In this document: positions 1 to 10,424 of the stretch, one piece after another
How the letters are laid out: every line of letters starts with the position of its first letter
How positions within the stretch are numbered: position 1 is the first letter of the stretch
Assembly (NCBI GenBank): GCA_021014325.1
Contig: CM037463.1
Span: 2,599,001 to 2,663,000, forward strand
Reading direction: 5' to 3'
Length of the DNA: 64,000 nucleotides
Origin: Plazaster borealis
Taxonomy: Eukaryota > Echinodermata > Asteroidea > Forcipulatida > Labidiasteridae
The notes under the pieces: generated by a model
Told to the model about the DNA's origin: nothing
Databases searched by the model: none
What the model saw: the letters and a program-made list of their open reading frames with translations, nothing else
Made by a program: the position numbers and the translations under genes

Positions 1-310
1 GCACGTTACTCATAGGTTAGAAATAAGTTTGGGGTATGTTAGACATTATCTCGACGTATGTCGACTTATGAGTAACTTACAAGTAACGGTGTGAACATGT
101 GTCAACGATCGCATCACTTAACCTACAACTTATGGCCCGCCTATGCGGGACGTTTGAGCCATACTACGACGTATACCTGCGTACTTCAGGGTGCTCTTAA
201 CTTATACAAAACTTACCCATAACTTATTCGACGTACGCCAGCGTATTCGCCAAATTTTTCATATGTCGGCATACGCTGGCTAAAACGTCAAGGTGTGACA
301 GGGCCATTTG
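1..310. other. CG-containing block with repeated CGACGTA-type motifs
   Basis: Short motifs recur here: TCGACGTATGTCGAC, ACGACGTATACC and TCGACGTACGCC, plus ACTTATGAGTAACTTAC and AACTTACCCATAACTTA. CpG is denser than in the rest of the window. It may be the edge of a transposon or satellite that starts to the left. No coding frame is convincing. Confidence 0.35.
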
Positions 311-446
311 CAAAAATTGAGTGGGGCACCAGTCACAACAATGCAAACTTAATGTAATTTTAGCTGGGAACCTGTTTCTGCTAAGCAATACCTTTCTGTG
401 CTCAGCAAGTTTTTGTGTGCTTACAGGCTTCATGAAATTGGGCCCT
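300..446 (-). mobile_element. Degraded GGGCCC-family MITE fragment
   Basis: The stretch ends in CATGAAATTGGGCCC and contains CACCAGTCACAA, CTGCTAAGCAATA and TTTTTGTGTGCTTA. These are landmarks of the roughly 190-bp GGGCCCAATTTCAT family found intact at 17325, 19527, 25069 and 46143. The left terminus is eroded. Confidence 0.5.
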
Positions 447-459
447 GGTGCCTCATAGA

Positions 460-1000
460 GCTTGGTGCTACAATATCAGGGGCCAGTTTATCTTAGTGCT
501 TTATCTTTTTCGCTGAAATAGGCCCAATTGCTTTTGTGCCATACAATCTTAGCACTGTAATGTCCTCGGTCAAGTCTTCACAGTCGCTGCCATACAAATA
601 GCTGTGTGCTCTAACGTTTGGGCCCATTATTAATGCTACAATATTTAGTGCTTTTGCTTTGTGGTGGAGTAAAAGGTACCAATAAGTTGGTGCTACAATA
701 TCCGGTACAAAAATAATAGCGTTGTATATCTAGAACTAGTTCATTACATGGATACTGTTATGTGCTCCAACATAGACCTAAGGAGATAATATCTTAGTGG
801 TGCAATAGTTGGTAAAAAGTATTTTAAGTATTAAAGATTTGTGGTGGAACATAAGAGTCCAATGGGTTGGTGGTACAATAATTTGAATCATAGTACCGGT
901 ATTCGGAACATCACAGTGATGTCATCGATACAACAGCTTTGAGCTCATTTTGGGGGCCAATATCTTTTAAACGCTATAATATTTAGTACCAAAATTTGAG
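460..1000. repeat. Degenerate tandem repeat with GGTGCTACAATAT motif
   Basis: The motif (T)GGTGCTACAATAT recurs in diverged form near 468, 633, 691, 796, 870 and 970. It is usually followed by a GGTAC or TTAGTGC motif and preceded by TTTGTGGTGGA or GGGCCCA. Spacing is irregular, so the unit length is uncertain. It is best described as an old, decayed tandem array. Confidence 0.4.
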
Positions 1001-2112
1001 CTTCAACATCAAGGGCAAATGGTCACGACTATAGCAATGAGATCTGCTAAACCATTACATACATATAGCTGCAAATTAAGTAGCTGCAAGTTAAAAGTGC
1101 AGGTACTGCCATATAAAGCTGTGGTTTATGACCATTGTACCCATGGCTCAAGTCTAATTAGTAGTAATCCTTCATCATTGTTTGAGGTCTTTAACTCTTT
1201 CATGCGCCGACCGGTCTCTATAGCGACCAGTTTAAATCCCTTCAGAAAAATAGTTGTAAAACGAAAAATAAAGATCGCATGGCCACACAGTTTTCGGAAA
1301 AGAGGACTCTTGAGGGTGCTATTGACCTTGTTGTTGTTGTTGTTGTTGGTTTTTTTTAGGTTTTTTTTACAGTAAACAATTAATGTGTCCATATGATCAA
1401 ATTATCACTAAAATAAATGGTGCATGAAAGGGTTCAATTGTTTCTGACTGAAAAAAAAAGTATGTCTCCAACAATTTTCCAAAGTGATGCAATCAAATGG
1501 TGATTGTCCCTTAACTAATTAAGCATAACTTCCTGAACACCCGCCTTTAGTATGTCTCCAGGCACCCTCGATCCCAATTATTAAATGAAGGTTTATTCGG
1601 ATCGCTCTCTCCCCATGCCAGCCCAGACAAAGCTACATTGTATTGTTCTGTGAATTCATCCTTGTTGTAAGTCCTACTGTGGTTTATTGTGTGTTTTTGT
1701 AATTTGTTTCTAACATTACCCTGTGTATGCCAATGGTTGAGTGGGGGTCGTCGGCCCAGTGTTCTTCATGTTCATCCAATGTACCTTTTTTATTGTTTTT
1801 CTTTTCGCTTTCTTCGAAGAGCATTCAACAAAATAAATACATTATTAAAAATTCCATTAATTTCTAGTCGTGCATGAATACACCCACTTTCCCATTGGCA
1901 CCTACATAGGGTCATCGATACAAGCCCTATGGGTTTCTAGATGGCCCTCTGCTAAATATGTATTATTTTCTTCTGAGCCGTTGATTTATGACTTGTTGTT
2001 TACTTGAGTGGAAATTAATAAAAACAAACAAAACAAACAAACACCTTATTTATTGTAATTATGTATAATTTATGCTGTGTAGTTTGATGTGAAAGGTTAA
2101 GTGTATAGCAGT
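1000..2112. other. Gene-free AT-rich stretch with a GTT microsatellite
   Basis: A (GTT)n tract lies at about 1328-1350 and a (CAAA)-type tail at about 2023-2042. The latter follows ATTAATAAAAAC and may be the 3' end of a retroposed element. A weak exon-like segment at about 1618-1662 has a pyrimidine-rich acceptor (CTCTCTCCCCATGCCAG) and a GTAAGT donor. It is too short to call. Confidence 0.3.
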
Positions 2113-2429
2113 CAGGGCTTGAATTTGGCGGGAAAATCCACAAGACCGCATGGCTTGTACCTCAAAATGTTTACAAGACCAGAATAAAAATGTTGAACAA
2201 TTAGCACTTAGAGAAGATCTTTATTTGTCTTACGTGTTAAGTCTATACTTCGATACTCAACAGAATTGAAAGATATTTATCAGATTTGTAGTCAAAAAAA
2301 TTTGCGTATTACACAATGAGGTATTATTATTCAATTGAAAAACACAAGACCACTGGGCTTGTCAGGTCATAAGTTTACTGGTCCAACACTAAAATAACTG
2401 GCCACGGGCTGTTTTAATTTCAAGCCCTG
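2113..2429. mobile_element. CAGGG-ended MITE (hAT-like termini)
   Basis: The element starts CAGGGCTTGAATTT and ends AATTTCAAGCCCTG, a perfect 14-bp terminal inverted repeat 317 bp apart. The interior, with AACACAAGACCACTGG and CAGAATTGAAAG, recurs in diverged copies at 49505-49909 and 57059-57479. CAGGG termini are typical of hAT elements. A clean 8-bp target duplication is not visible, so the superfamily is an inference. Confidence 0.65.
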
Positions 2430-3098
2430 CAGCAGCTGTACGTAAAGGAGTGTATTACGAGTGCATTATAAATGCAGCATTTCTATTCACCCGAGGGTTT
2501 GATCCTGAAGACTATAAAGTATACAATTATTACCTGTGGTCATCGAGCCAATTCAAATTAGTACTGAAACCAATATTTCCTCCCGAGGGGGTTGAACCCT
2601 AACCCTGCTTTAGCCGGAATGATCATCACTCTATGGTCAAAGTCATTTATTTATTATCCTAAAAAGGCAAAGTGTTATGTGGATGGCTCAGTATAAAAAA
2701 AACAAACCTAGTGGTTTACTTTAAAAAAAGATAGCACAGAATGTGATGGAAGTATCAGACAATTCTGAGTCATCACTTTATACAAACATTAAAAATGTAA
2801 TACTACAACAACGACATAAATCAAATTTAATCACAAGCGAAAGGTACAGTGCGTGCATTTACAGCCTCCCTAGGCTTGAATTGAAAAGCCTGCTGGATGT
2901 GGAGACAAAAGACTTTGTACTAGGCCTACACGTCTTAGGCTACTCCTTGGACCTTGACATCATCGGTTTGTCAAACTTAATGTGATGAATACACTAACCG
3001 TTTCTAATCAAGGATGATTCAGGCCTCGATCTATGGTCTTAGAGGAATTAGGTCAACAAGACTTTTCAATTGACAAGAATATAAATGTTTATGTTTAA
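2430..3098. other. Non-repetitive AT-rich stretch, nothing recognised
   Basis: No coding frame, RNA gene or repeat with a second copy in the window was seen here. An 80-residue open frame at 2743-2985 has no recognisable motif and no splice context that I trust. Confidence 0.3.
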
Positions 3099-3514
3099 AG
3101 GCACTGTACACATTTGGTAATTACTCAAAATATATATCAGCATAAAAACTTCCTTGGTAACGGGCAACGGAGAGCTGTTGATAGTATAAAACATTGTGAG
3201 AAACGACTCCCTCTGAAGTAAACGTAGTTTTTGAGAAAGAGGTAATTTCTCCCTCTGAAGTAAACGTAGTTTTTGAGAAAGAGGTAATTTCTCACTAAAA
3301 TAATAAAAGACTTGAGGCCTGAAGCCTTTTATTCCTATCTGAAAGCACACAAATTTGTACAACAAGGGTGTTTTTTCTTTCATCATTTTCTTGCAACTTC
3401 GATGACCAATTGAGCCCAAATTTTCACAGGCTTGTTATTTTATGCATATATTATGTTGGGATACACCAAGTGAGAACACTGGTCTTTGACAGTTACCAAA
3501 CATGTTCAGTGCCT
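3099..3514. mobile_element. TTAA-flanked MITE, family A, with internal duplication
   Basis: It starts AGGCACTGTACACATTTGG, ends CATGTTCAGTGCCT, and is flanked on both sides by TTAA. A 42-bp internal segment is perfectly duplicated in tandem (3209-3250 and 3251-3292), making this copy longer than its relatives (about 360-366 bp). The centre carries GAGGCCTGAAGCC instead of the usual CTTCTTGCAAGAAG palindrome. Confidence 0.85.
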
Positions 3515-3518
3515 TTAA

Positions 3519-3872
3519 AGGCAGGGTATATCCACCCTGCTGAGTGTTCAAGGCACATATCCATAAAATAACAAACCTGTGCACATTTTGGCTCAATTGG
3601 TCATTGAAGTTGCAAGAATATAATGAAAGCAAAAACACCCTTGTTGCATAGAATTGTGTGCTTTCAGATGCCTGAAAAAGGCTTCATGCCTGAAGCCTTT
3701 CTCGGATTCAAATTCTGGGGTGAAAAATTACCTCTTTCTCTAAAACTACATTACTTCAAAGGGGGTCATTTCTACTATGTTTTATAATGTTGACAACTCT
3801 CCAGTGCTCTTTACCAAGTTAGTTTTTATGGTCATTAACTTGTGGAGTAATTACCAAAAGTATACCCTGCCT
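3519..3872. mobile_element. TTAA-type MITE, AGGCAGGGTATA subfamily
   Basis: It starts AGGCAGGGTATA and ends TATACCCTGCCT, and shares the interior of family A (CAATTGGTCATTGAAGTTGC, ACCTCTTTCTCTAAAACTAC). Its left TTAA is the right TTAA of the preceding element, so the two sit back to back. The right flank is TTAC, a one-base change from TTAA. Confidence 0.8.
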
Positions 3873-4930
3873 TTACTAGAACTTTCTCAGAGAGGTAATT
3901 TCATGGTAACCTCCAGTTACACTGATCACAGACATCAGAAATATGAATGAATTACTTAAAAATTAGGCTCATACATTGGTAATGACCCTGAAAATAAATT
4001 GGGTAATTTCTATCCGAAAGCTTACATGTTATAAAGATGGTAATGGTAGTATAAGCATCCTGTGACATCAATAAAAACATATTGAATCTGAGAAATGATT
4101 CATGCATCAAAATGTTCCAGTGAAACTATCCAGTGACACTTGAGATTGAGATAAAGTTAACAACTTGAGGTAATTCCAGATCCTATCTTCAATATGTTTA
4201 CACTTGGTCCTTACAAGCACCACCAGCGGCGCGGCAGTTTTATCAAAATTATGATTATATATTCCTCACCTTAAACTTAACAAGATAGCCGATGTTGTCC
4301 TTAAAAAAACTGTCTTCAAGGAAGTTCCATCAATACCAGTCTGAAAAATACAGTTTCTAGTCTACCTTCCTTGAACCATAGCTGAAGAATAGCTGAAGGA
4401 AACCCCACAAGGTAAGGAAGGCCAGGTTCCATTGTTGGACAATGGAGGGCTAGTCAGTTACTCTACTCTGCACTTACTATCACTAGTCATTAGATCAATA
4501 CACTCCTACCCTACAAGCCTTGGCTGGACAATTAAAGTCAGCTTAAAATCAAACACCTCAACAAGTGCTCCATGAGCACAATCTTCTTTAGAGTAGACAA
4601 TAGAATTAATCACATCAATGGTCTATCTTAATTAAAGGTGTAATTAAAATCCATCGAAGGGTTCAAATTCCACAGCATTGAGCTCCTTAATGAATAATTT
4701 AAATCAAGTCATTACACAAAGGGTATCAACCTTAATAATAAAAGTGGTCAACAAATAATGTTTAAATTGTCACTAATGCCCCTTAACCCCAAAACTATTA
4801 TATAATTAGGCCTACATTAAACAAAATAAAAATTTAACTTTTACAAAAGGAAAACAGTTTCTCTGTGAAAGTTTTTTAAAAGACACTTAATTTCTTTGAG
4901 TAGGGCGCCCTCGCCTAGAGGTCAAAAGGA
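3873..4930. other. AT-rich stretch, no gene seen
   Basis: Fragments such as TGAATCTGAGAAATGATTCATG (about 4084) resemble the interior of TTAA-type MITEs, so part is probably a decayed copy. No convincing exon or RNA gene was found. Confidence 0.3.
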
Positions 4931-4937
4931 GGTTGCT

Positions 4938-5024
4938 CATTGGCCAATCCTGTGTGTTGCGCGTACAAATCTGTGCGTTTCCATTGTGGCAGGTGGATGA
5001 CGTCAATGCATAAGGTCTATATAG
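4938..5024 (+). promoter_or_regulatory. Promoter-like block: CCAAT, E-box, CRE, TATA
   Basis: Four consensus sites lie in order within 87 bp: the double NF-Y site CATTGGCCAATC (4938-4949), the E-box CAGGTG (4990-4995), a perfect cAMP response element TGACGTCA (4998-5005) and TATATAG (5018-5024). The spacing suits a class II promoter firing rightward from about 5050. A small ORF with a hydrophobic start follows at 5120. No transcript evidence is available. Confidence 0.4.
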
Positions 5025-5119
5025 CTGTCTCTTAGGCAACTATCAAAAGAGCTTACCATTATCCATGTGACATAGCAACACTGGATTTAGTCAGAGGAAT
5101 TCAAATTGTGTATTCACTT

Positions 5120-5221
5120 ATGGCCAGGCAAGTCAATATACCAGACATTATTCAAATCTTACTGGCAAATAGCTTACTAATAGGCTTGTCCCCTGTAAAG
5201 CCATACAGCGGTCGTCGCTAA
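5120..5221 (+). CDS. Small ORF, secreted-peptide-like, unrecognised
   Basis: The ORF has 33 codons from ATG at 5120 to TAA at 5219. It starts MARQ, has a hydrophobic stretch IIQILLANSLLIGL that resembles a signal-peptide core, and ends VKPYSGRR. A final Gly-Arg-Arg is the usual dibasic amidation signal of neuropeptide precursors. It lies about 95 bases downstream of a CRE/TATA promoter-like block, a promoter type common in neuropeptide genes. The ORF is short, has no second peptide copy and no known family match that I recognise. Chance is a real alternative. Confidence 0.2.
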   Translation: MARQVNIPDIIQILLANSLLIGLSPVKPYSGRR

Positions 5222-5643
5222 TTAACAAGTATGATCACCATCTGATTTCAAATGAATTCGGAAATTTTAGAAAAATAACACGAAGTAAAAACCGTTTCGT
5301 TGTGTGCCCGGAAAAAAGGATGTAACGAAAAGTTACCAGAGAAAAGGGCGTTAGCAATTAATATTCAAACTTGTGTTTCAAGAAAACTAAGCATGAAAGT
5401 TTGATCGGTTTTCTGCCATTCATAAGTCGTTATAGGAAGGTAATATTCTGCATTGGAATGGGAAAACATGTCTTTGGGTTAATTCTAGCAAAAAAAATGT
5501 AACAGCAATTCCATTTTTGATGTCAGGATCCATTGTATTGCTTACGGCCTTTTGTTACTAAAAAAAATACTTTGTGTGCCTAGAAGAAGGGCGAAGAGCC
5601 TTGGGCCCCTCTTCTAAAAACATGATAATTTGTTGATGTTTAA
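5222..5643. other. Gene-free stretch, nothing recognised
   Basis: AT-rich sequence lies between the small ORF and the next MITE. I saw no repeat with another copy here and no exon-like segment. Confidence 0.3.
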
Positions 5644-6009
5644 AGGCACTGAACACATTTGGAAATTGTCAAAGACCAGTGTTCTCACTTGGTGTATCCC
5701 AACATATGCATAAAATAACAAGCCTGTGAAAATTTGGGCTCAATTGGTCAGCGAAGTTGCAAAAAATGATGAAAGAAAAAACACCCTTGTTGTACAAATT
5801 TGTGTGCTTTCAGATTAGGAATAAAAACTTCTTGCAAGAAGTTTTTATTATATCAGTGAGAAATTACCTCTTTCTCAAAAACTACGTTACTTCAGAGGGA
5901 GTCGTTTCCTACAATGTTTTATACTATCAACAGCTCTCCGTTGCTAGTTACCAAGTAACTTTTTATGCTAATATTTGTTTTGAGTCATTACCAAACGTGT
6001 ACAATACCT
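5644..6009. mobile_element. TTAA-flanked MITE, family A
   Basis: It starts AGGCACTGAACACATTTGG, ends GTGTACAATACCT, and has TTAA on both sides (5640-5643, 6010-6013). The centre holds the palindrome AAAACTTCTTGCAAGAAGTTTT. It is in the opposite orientation to the copy at 48175. Length 366 bp. Confidence 0.85.
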
Positions 6010-6036
6010 TTAACAAATGTGTTCATTACTGAATAA

Positions 6037-6342
6037 AACATCAAGCAAGCTCAGATCTACAGAAATAGTGTCGCCATAAAACAAATTGCTGATCTACATT
6101 CATCAAATACTTGTAAGACATCCCGGCGTCTTCTAAAAAACCTTCTTACTGTACATAGAAAAACAGACCCATTTGTTAACATTAAGTCTTCATATGCTAC
6201 AAGATTTGATGAAGAAAAATCACCGCAGATGAGAATGTACATGGTGAAATATGCGTTGCTGATCATAAAACATGCGCGCAATTATTTCAGCGAGAAAATC
6301 CTGGCACCCCCCGTAAAACCAATTATTTTGTACATGATATAA
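6037..6342 (+). other. 101-codon open frame without early Met, unassigned
   Basis: A frame stays open from 6037 to TAA at 6340 without a start codon in its first two thirds. Readable stretches include TSRRLLKNLLTVHRKTD and MYMVKYALLIIKHARNY. Composition is lysine/isoleucine rich. There is no clear acceptor, and an open frame of this length is expected by chance somewhere in 64 kb. It could be a decayed transposase exon or nothing. Confidence 0.15.
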
Positions 6343-6910
6343 AAAAACCCACTTTTTAAAACAGTCAACAAGTCATGTGTTGGATTTGTCGGTTTAGACT
6401 TAGAATCTTGTTTAAAACATCACAACTGTGTCATCGATGCCATTTGTCATGGACATGAATCGCATAAACATACCCGCTATTCGTGGAAGATTAATGACTC
6501 TGGGGGAAGGAAAACTGGCAATAAACGATTCACTGATCTTAAATTAGGAAGAAAAACAGAGTCTTGAAAGCTACGCCGTTTTTTTTCCTCAGCTTATCGT
6601 ACTTTGCATCATGCAACCTCCGTAGTTTTGAAGGATTCATTACAGCAGAGTGGCAGCTCATTAGTAAAGGGTTGTCATACAAGAGCAAAGAGCAAATCCT
6701 AGTATGGAGACATGGGAAGACCTACACCTTAAGGTCCAAGAAATATTTGATTCTGTAGGCTCTGACTTCTGACTATTAAATGACATCTTCTGTCATGCCC
6801 AAATGAAGAGAGAAATGGACTGAATTGATATGAAGGCAGGTGTTGGTGGAGGAGACTGCATGTATTGTACATCAATTCTGTTTTTTCCCCTCAAAAATCA
6901 TTAGTTAAGT
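6343..6910. other. Gene-free stretch, nothing recognised
   Basis: No repeat copy, exon or RNA gene was recognised. The 64-residue frame at 6564-6758 has no motif. Confidence 0.3.
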
Positions 6911-6914
6911 GTTT

Positions 6915-7285
6915 GACCTGTGGTCCGCTGGCCAAATAGCAGTTAATACACCAAAGGACTGTCAACAAGACTCGCCCCGGTCCTGCTTGCCAAATGGCAG
7001 TTAACACAACAAAGGACTAAAGCAAGTCTCTCCAAGCGGTCCTACTGGTCAAACAGCAGTTAATATACCAGGCCTGAAACTAAACGGAGGCCACGGAGGG
7101 GCCTCCATTGCCCTGGTCTTGGCCTTGGTACCCCTTCAAAAATTTCACATAGACTTTAAGATTTTCCATTGGAAGTGCCCTTTGAAAAATGAAAATGGCC
7201 TTGCCCTCTGAAAGATGAAATTCCAGGCCTGACACACCAAAGGACTGACAACAAGTCTCCCCAAGTGTTCCTACTGGCTTTGACT
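6915..7285. repeat. Short tandem repeat, about 70-bp unit, about 4 copies, interrupted
   Basis: Units contain GGTCCGCTGGCCAAATAGCAG, TTAATACACCAAAGGACT and CAACAAGTCTC. They recur from 6918, 6984 and 7038, and resume after an insertion at 7232. Single diverged copies of the same sequence lie at 31945-32470 and 60520-60715, so this is a local amplification of a dispersed repeat. Confidence 0.6.
7069..7231. mobile_element. 163-bp MITE with CAGGCCTG ends inside a tandem unit
   Basis: The insertion starts CAGGCCTGAAACT and ends AATTCCAGGCCTG. The tandem unit resumes immediately after it (ACACACCAAAGGACTGAC), so the unit was split. The interior carries GGCCTCCATTGCC and AAAATGGCCTTGCCCTCTGAA. Termini suggest a hAT-like element; the target duplication is not clean. 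Confidence 0.6.
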
Positions 7286-8685
7286 ATACTGAAGTCCCAC
7301 AGCTACCTGTAAATTAATGGTTGCACAGATTGTTCCAGTGGCTTCAAATTCAAATCTCAAACAAATCACAGGTGACAAAAAGAAACCTTTAGACAAGTTG
7401 GATATGAAGATGGAATTTATCATGGTTGTAGAACACCAAGTTTGGCTAGTGAACAAAAATACTAAAGGGAAAAACCCTGCATTAGGCTTTAAGAGGGGAT
7501 TCTTCCGCCCCTCCTCTTCCACCAATGATTTTGATAGATCTATGGTTATTCATACATGTAGTTGGAACTTTTCATCAATGGAGAGAAAGTTTGGTAAAAG
7601 GGCAAATTTGTACAAGAAAAGACAAAAAACGAACCTCCACCCCTCCATTTCGTCTGCTCAGGACTATAAGGTCATTAGTGTAATTTGCATGATTACATAA
7701 AATCGCTTTTGAAGCTCCTGGTGAAAGAAGTTCACTGGTCAGAAGTGGTCTTCAAAGTATTTGTTTGGCAAAAGAAACATTCAGTTTCTAAGTAAAACAT
7801 TTATTTGTTGATTTTGTTAATTTAAAAAAAAAATTCAATCAATGACTTTTTTATCATTACAAGTATGAAATTGCAATTAATGACCATAGAGCACTGAGAC
7901 GACGATTTAAGAAAACAGAGATGTGATCTTGATATGTTTTGGACTAGTGGGGACAAAAACAACTTCTAGATGTGAATCTTCCCATACTCAAGCGTCAATA
8001 CATGGAGGCACTATCACTGTACAGAGACACAAGTCGTAAATACTAATTGAAAAAGGGGGAGCGTTCAATTCCATTTATTCCCCGGTGTGTGTAACTCAAA
8101 GCCTTTGCACGATTATTTCTCTCCTTCGCTGACAAAATCTTACGATGTTGTTTAACGAATGTCACTGGGCAAATATGTGATTCATTCCCGGCCTGGAAAA
8201 AAAAGGTCTGATTTTAGAGACTGACCCCTTGTATTGGTTTTATAGGAAGGCCAGTTGTGGAGGTTGAGACTCCGGATGGGAAAGTACTCCAAACATACAA
8301 AAAAAAGCTCATCTGAAAAACCCAATACTCTGTCTACAGAGGTTGACAGTACGTTGAAGTGACCGGTAAGCACGGACGTTTTGTTCTCAAGTCAATATTG
8401 CTCTCGGGGATGGATACATTTTCTTCAGAAGGAGCAAACACAAAGGGAAAAGAAAACACATTAGTATTTCTCTCTTTCTTTAGGTTGTGGAGTTTGGAGG
8501 GGGTGGGGGGAGGACAATATCTGCAGAAGGATTTAACTTTTGTTTTTGTTTTTTATTGAGGAGGGGTTGGGTGGGGGGGGGGGAGATGGAGAGGAGAAGA
8601 AACTATTGACCATGTTACCTTTATATAGAAAAAGAGTGACCTTGTACATTCCAGGGCATTTCCTGGCAGGCAAAATACTACACAG
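7286..8685. other. Gene-free stretch with a G-rich tract
   Basis: A 127-residue open frame at 7317-7700 has no recognisable motif. A near-pure G tract lies at about 8561-8590. A polypyrimidine block (CTTCCGCCCCTCCTCTTCCACC, 7502-7523) has no usable exon after it. Nothing else was recognised. Confidence 0.3.
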
Positions 8686-9041
8686 ATATTGGGGGTCACC
8701 AGAAGAGACAGACTTAACAACACAAGAGTAAGTGAACTGCTTTACTACTTCAAAGATCTTCCAACTACCATTAGGGGAAAAAACTCAAGTATTTTGGTCA
8801 TGTTAAAAGAATGGGCAGCGTCTGATACCCCAAAGTTCTCCAAGAAGGACATATTGCAGGAAGCAGACCCAGAGGTAGACCTGGAAGAAGGTGGCTCGAA
8901 GATATCAAACACTTCTGCGAAGAGGTCGACATACCATCTGTGGCAGCAGCCAGGACAACTAGCAAGCAACAGAAACCTATGGAGACTCATAGTGGTTGGG
9001 AAGCCATCTCCGAGACCTGCCTCGGGAGGACGGCTATAAGT
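8678..9041 (+). pseudogene. Dead LINE: reverse transcriptase C-terminal fragment
   Basis: Three frames carry pieces of the conserved C-terminus of non-LTR retrotransposon polyproteins: GVTRRDRLNNTRV (from 8695), KLKYFGHVKRMGS (from 8781), then RPRGRPGRRWLEDIK (about 8865-8910), and finally NRNLWRLIV (about 8969-8995). These match the FGHV-R and RPRGRPR-RW-D motifs of RTE/Jockey/CR1-type elements. The copy is broken by a frameshift near 8693, another between about 8740 and 8781, an in-frame TGA at 8823 and a shift before 8969. No endonuclease or catalytic RT motif is present upstream, so it is a 5'-truncated relic. Confidence 0.7.
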
Positions 9042-9832
9042 CATAAGTCAAAATACAACACTGGTCATATGGGAAATTTAACATTCTGTATCACCATTTC
9101 CACATACATTAAAGAGTTACAAAAATAACTGCTGAACAAGGTATGAGATGTACCCCCTTTTATCATATTAAAAGATTATAAAAACTGGACAGTGCAATTT
9201 CCAAAACTGTTTTCTTCCATTGAGCTGTGTACAAATTGTGCCTGCAGGAAGTCCAGGCTCTGTGGTTCTTTTGTTAACATGTGATGTCACAGCTTACATG
9301 GTCCATAGGGTATCTTTTCATCAGATGCTCAAAAGAAGGACAACATTAAAATACCCAACAAAAGGTCATAAGCAATTTAAGATAAAAAAACTAAGTTGCA
9401 AAGTTTCATTGTTTTTCTGTCAATCATAAACAGTAAGTCATTACCGGAAAGTTAAATTCCACCTAGGAATGTAAAAACCTGTCCTCATAACAATTCTAGC
9501 AACAACATCTAACCAGTCACGCATTATATTTTAAAAATAACTAAATAAAAAGTAATTTTAGGGGAAAATATTGTTCTTTGCATGCCTTACAAAAGGTCGT
9601 AGAACCTTTCGTCCCTGCATCCAACGCTATCTGATGCGTTATGCATTATGCATAGACGTGTACCCAAATAGCTTTTCACTACCGAATCAGAGTAAATTTT
9701 TGCCATTTTGCTGCCATATACTGAAGTGAACTTTAGCAGACTGTTTTGACAGTTTTGCCTAAGTATGCCTAGTGGTTTTACCTAGTGTAGTACGCCGACA
9801 TCTAAAACTGAGCATTTCTTCTCATTTCCTAT
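9042..9832. other. Gene-free stretch, nothing recognised
   Basis: AT-rich sequence without a repeat partner in this window, apart from the SINE tail that follows. Confidence 0.3.
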
Positions 9833-9903
9833 TCATCCTGTTATTGGCGCTAAAATTGTGCTGTTGGATGTGTAACCAAACAATAACAAAAATAATAATA
9901 CAA
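9833..9903 (+). mobile_element. 3' end of tRNA-derived SINE (family 2)
   Basis: TCCTGTTATTGGCGCTAAA and TTGTGCTGTTGGATGTGTAA match the 3' half of the SINE at 53395-53549 on the opposite strand. The copy ends in an AATAATAATA tail. The tRNA-like head is missing. Confidence 0.6.
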
Positions 9904-10424
9904 AAAACATCACTTTTAAGAAATATCATCCATGGTTTTATCGCTTTTTAACATATGTTATCTCTATTCTTGATAAGGGTATTCGTATCAAAAGCCTAGA
10001 CCTATATCACGCACAAAGCAACCCCTGTTCAAATCTACAAGACGAATGATGTGTCTTGGAGTATAACTCACATCGCCAGCCAGTGGCAATCTAGAATTCA
10101 CACTGTCTTATCTCATTTCAGCGCTTTCATACAAACTGTATTATTAGTTTAATAATTTCATCACAGAAATCAGTACAAAAACGCTTTGATTTTATTAACA
10201 AAAGCTCTGGGGCCAAGAGAGCCTAGTGGTCAAATTAAATGTGTGAGTCACCTTTCTTCTTCTTTTTTCTTCACCAGTTTTTGTGTGTGTGATTTTATTA
10301 ATTTTTTATTTTTGATGAATTATTACATGGGATTTTTGTTATCATACCCATATCTCCAGGGATGGGGGCTATATTCAATTATTGCAATTTTCCATTTGCT
10401 TTTCTTACTTTAAAGCCTATTCAA
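9904..10424. other. Gene-free AT-rich stretch
   Basis: No exon or repeat partner seen. The 75-residue frame at 10186-10413 is hydrophobic and pyrimidine-driven (TCTTCTTCTTTTTTCTTC) and is not credible as a gene. Confidence 0.3.

Noticed and set aside
1126..1392. Opposing frames at 1019-1392
   Set aside because: They read a GTT microsatellite and T runs (poly-Leu on one strand, poly-Asn on the other).
5757..6032. 91-codon frame in a MITE, with similar ones at 3066, 48155, 53677 and 63110
   Set aside because: They recur because the MITE recurs. The shared peptide (EKTPLLYKFVCFQI and similar) is a by-product, not a protein family.
10075..10140. Minus-strand donor GAT|GTGAGT suggesting an exon
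   Set aside because: All three frames are closed between the nearest acceptor and the donor.
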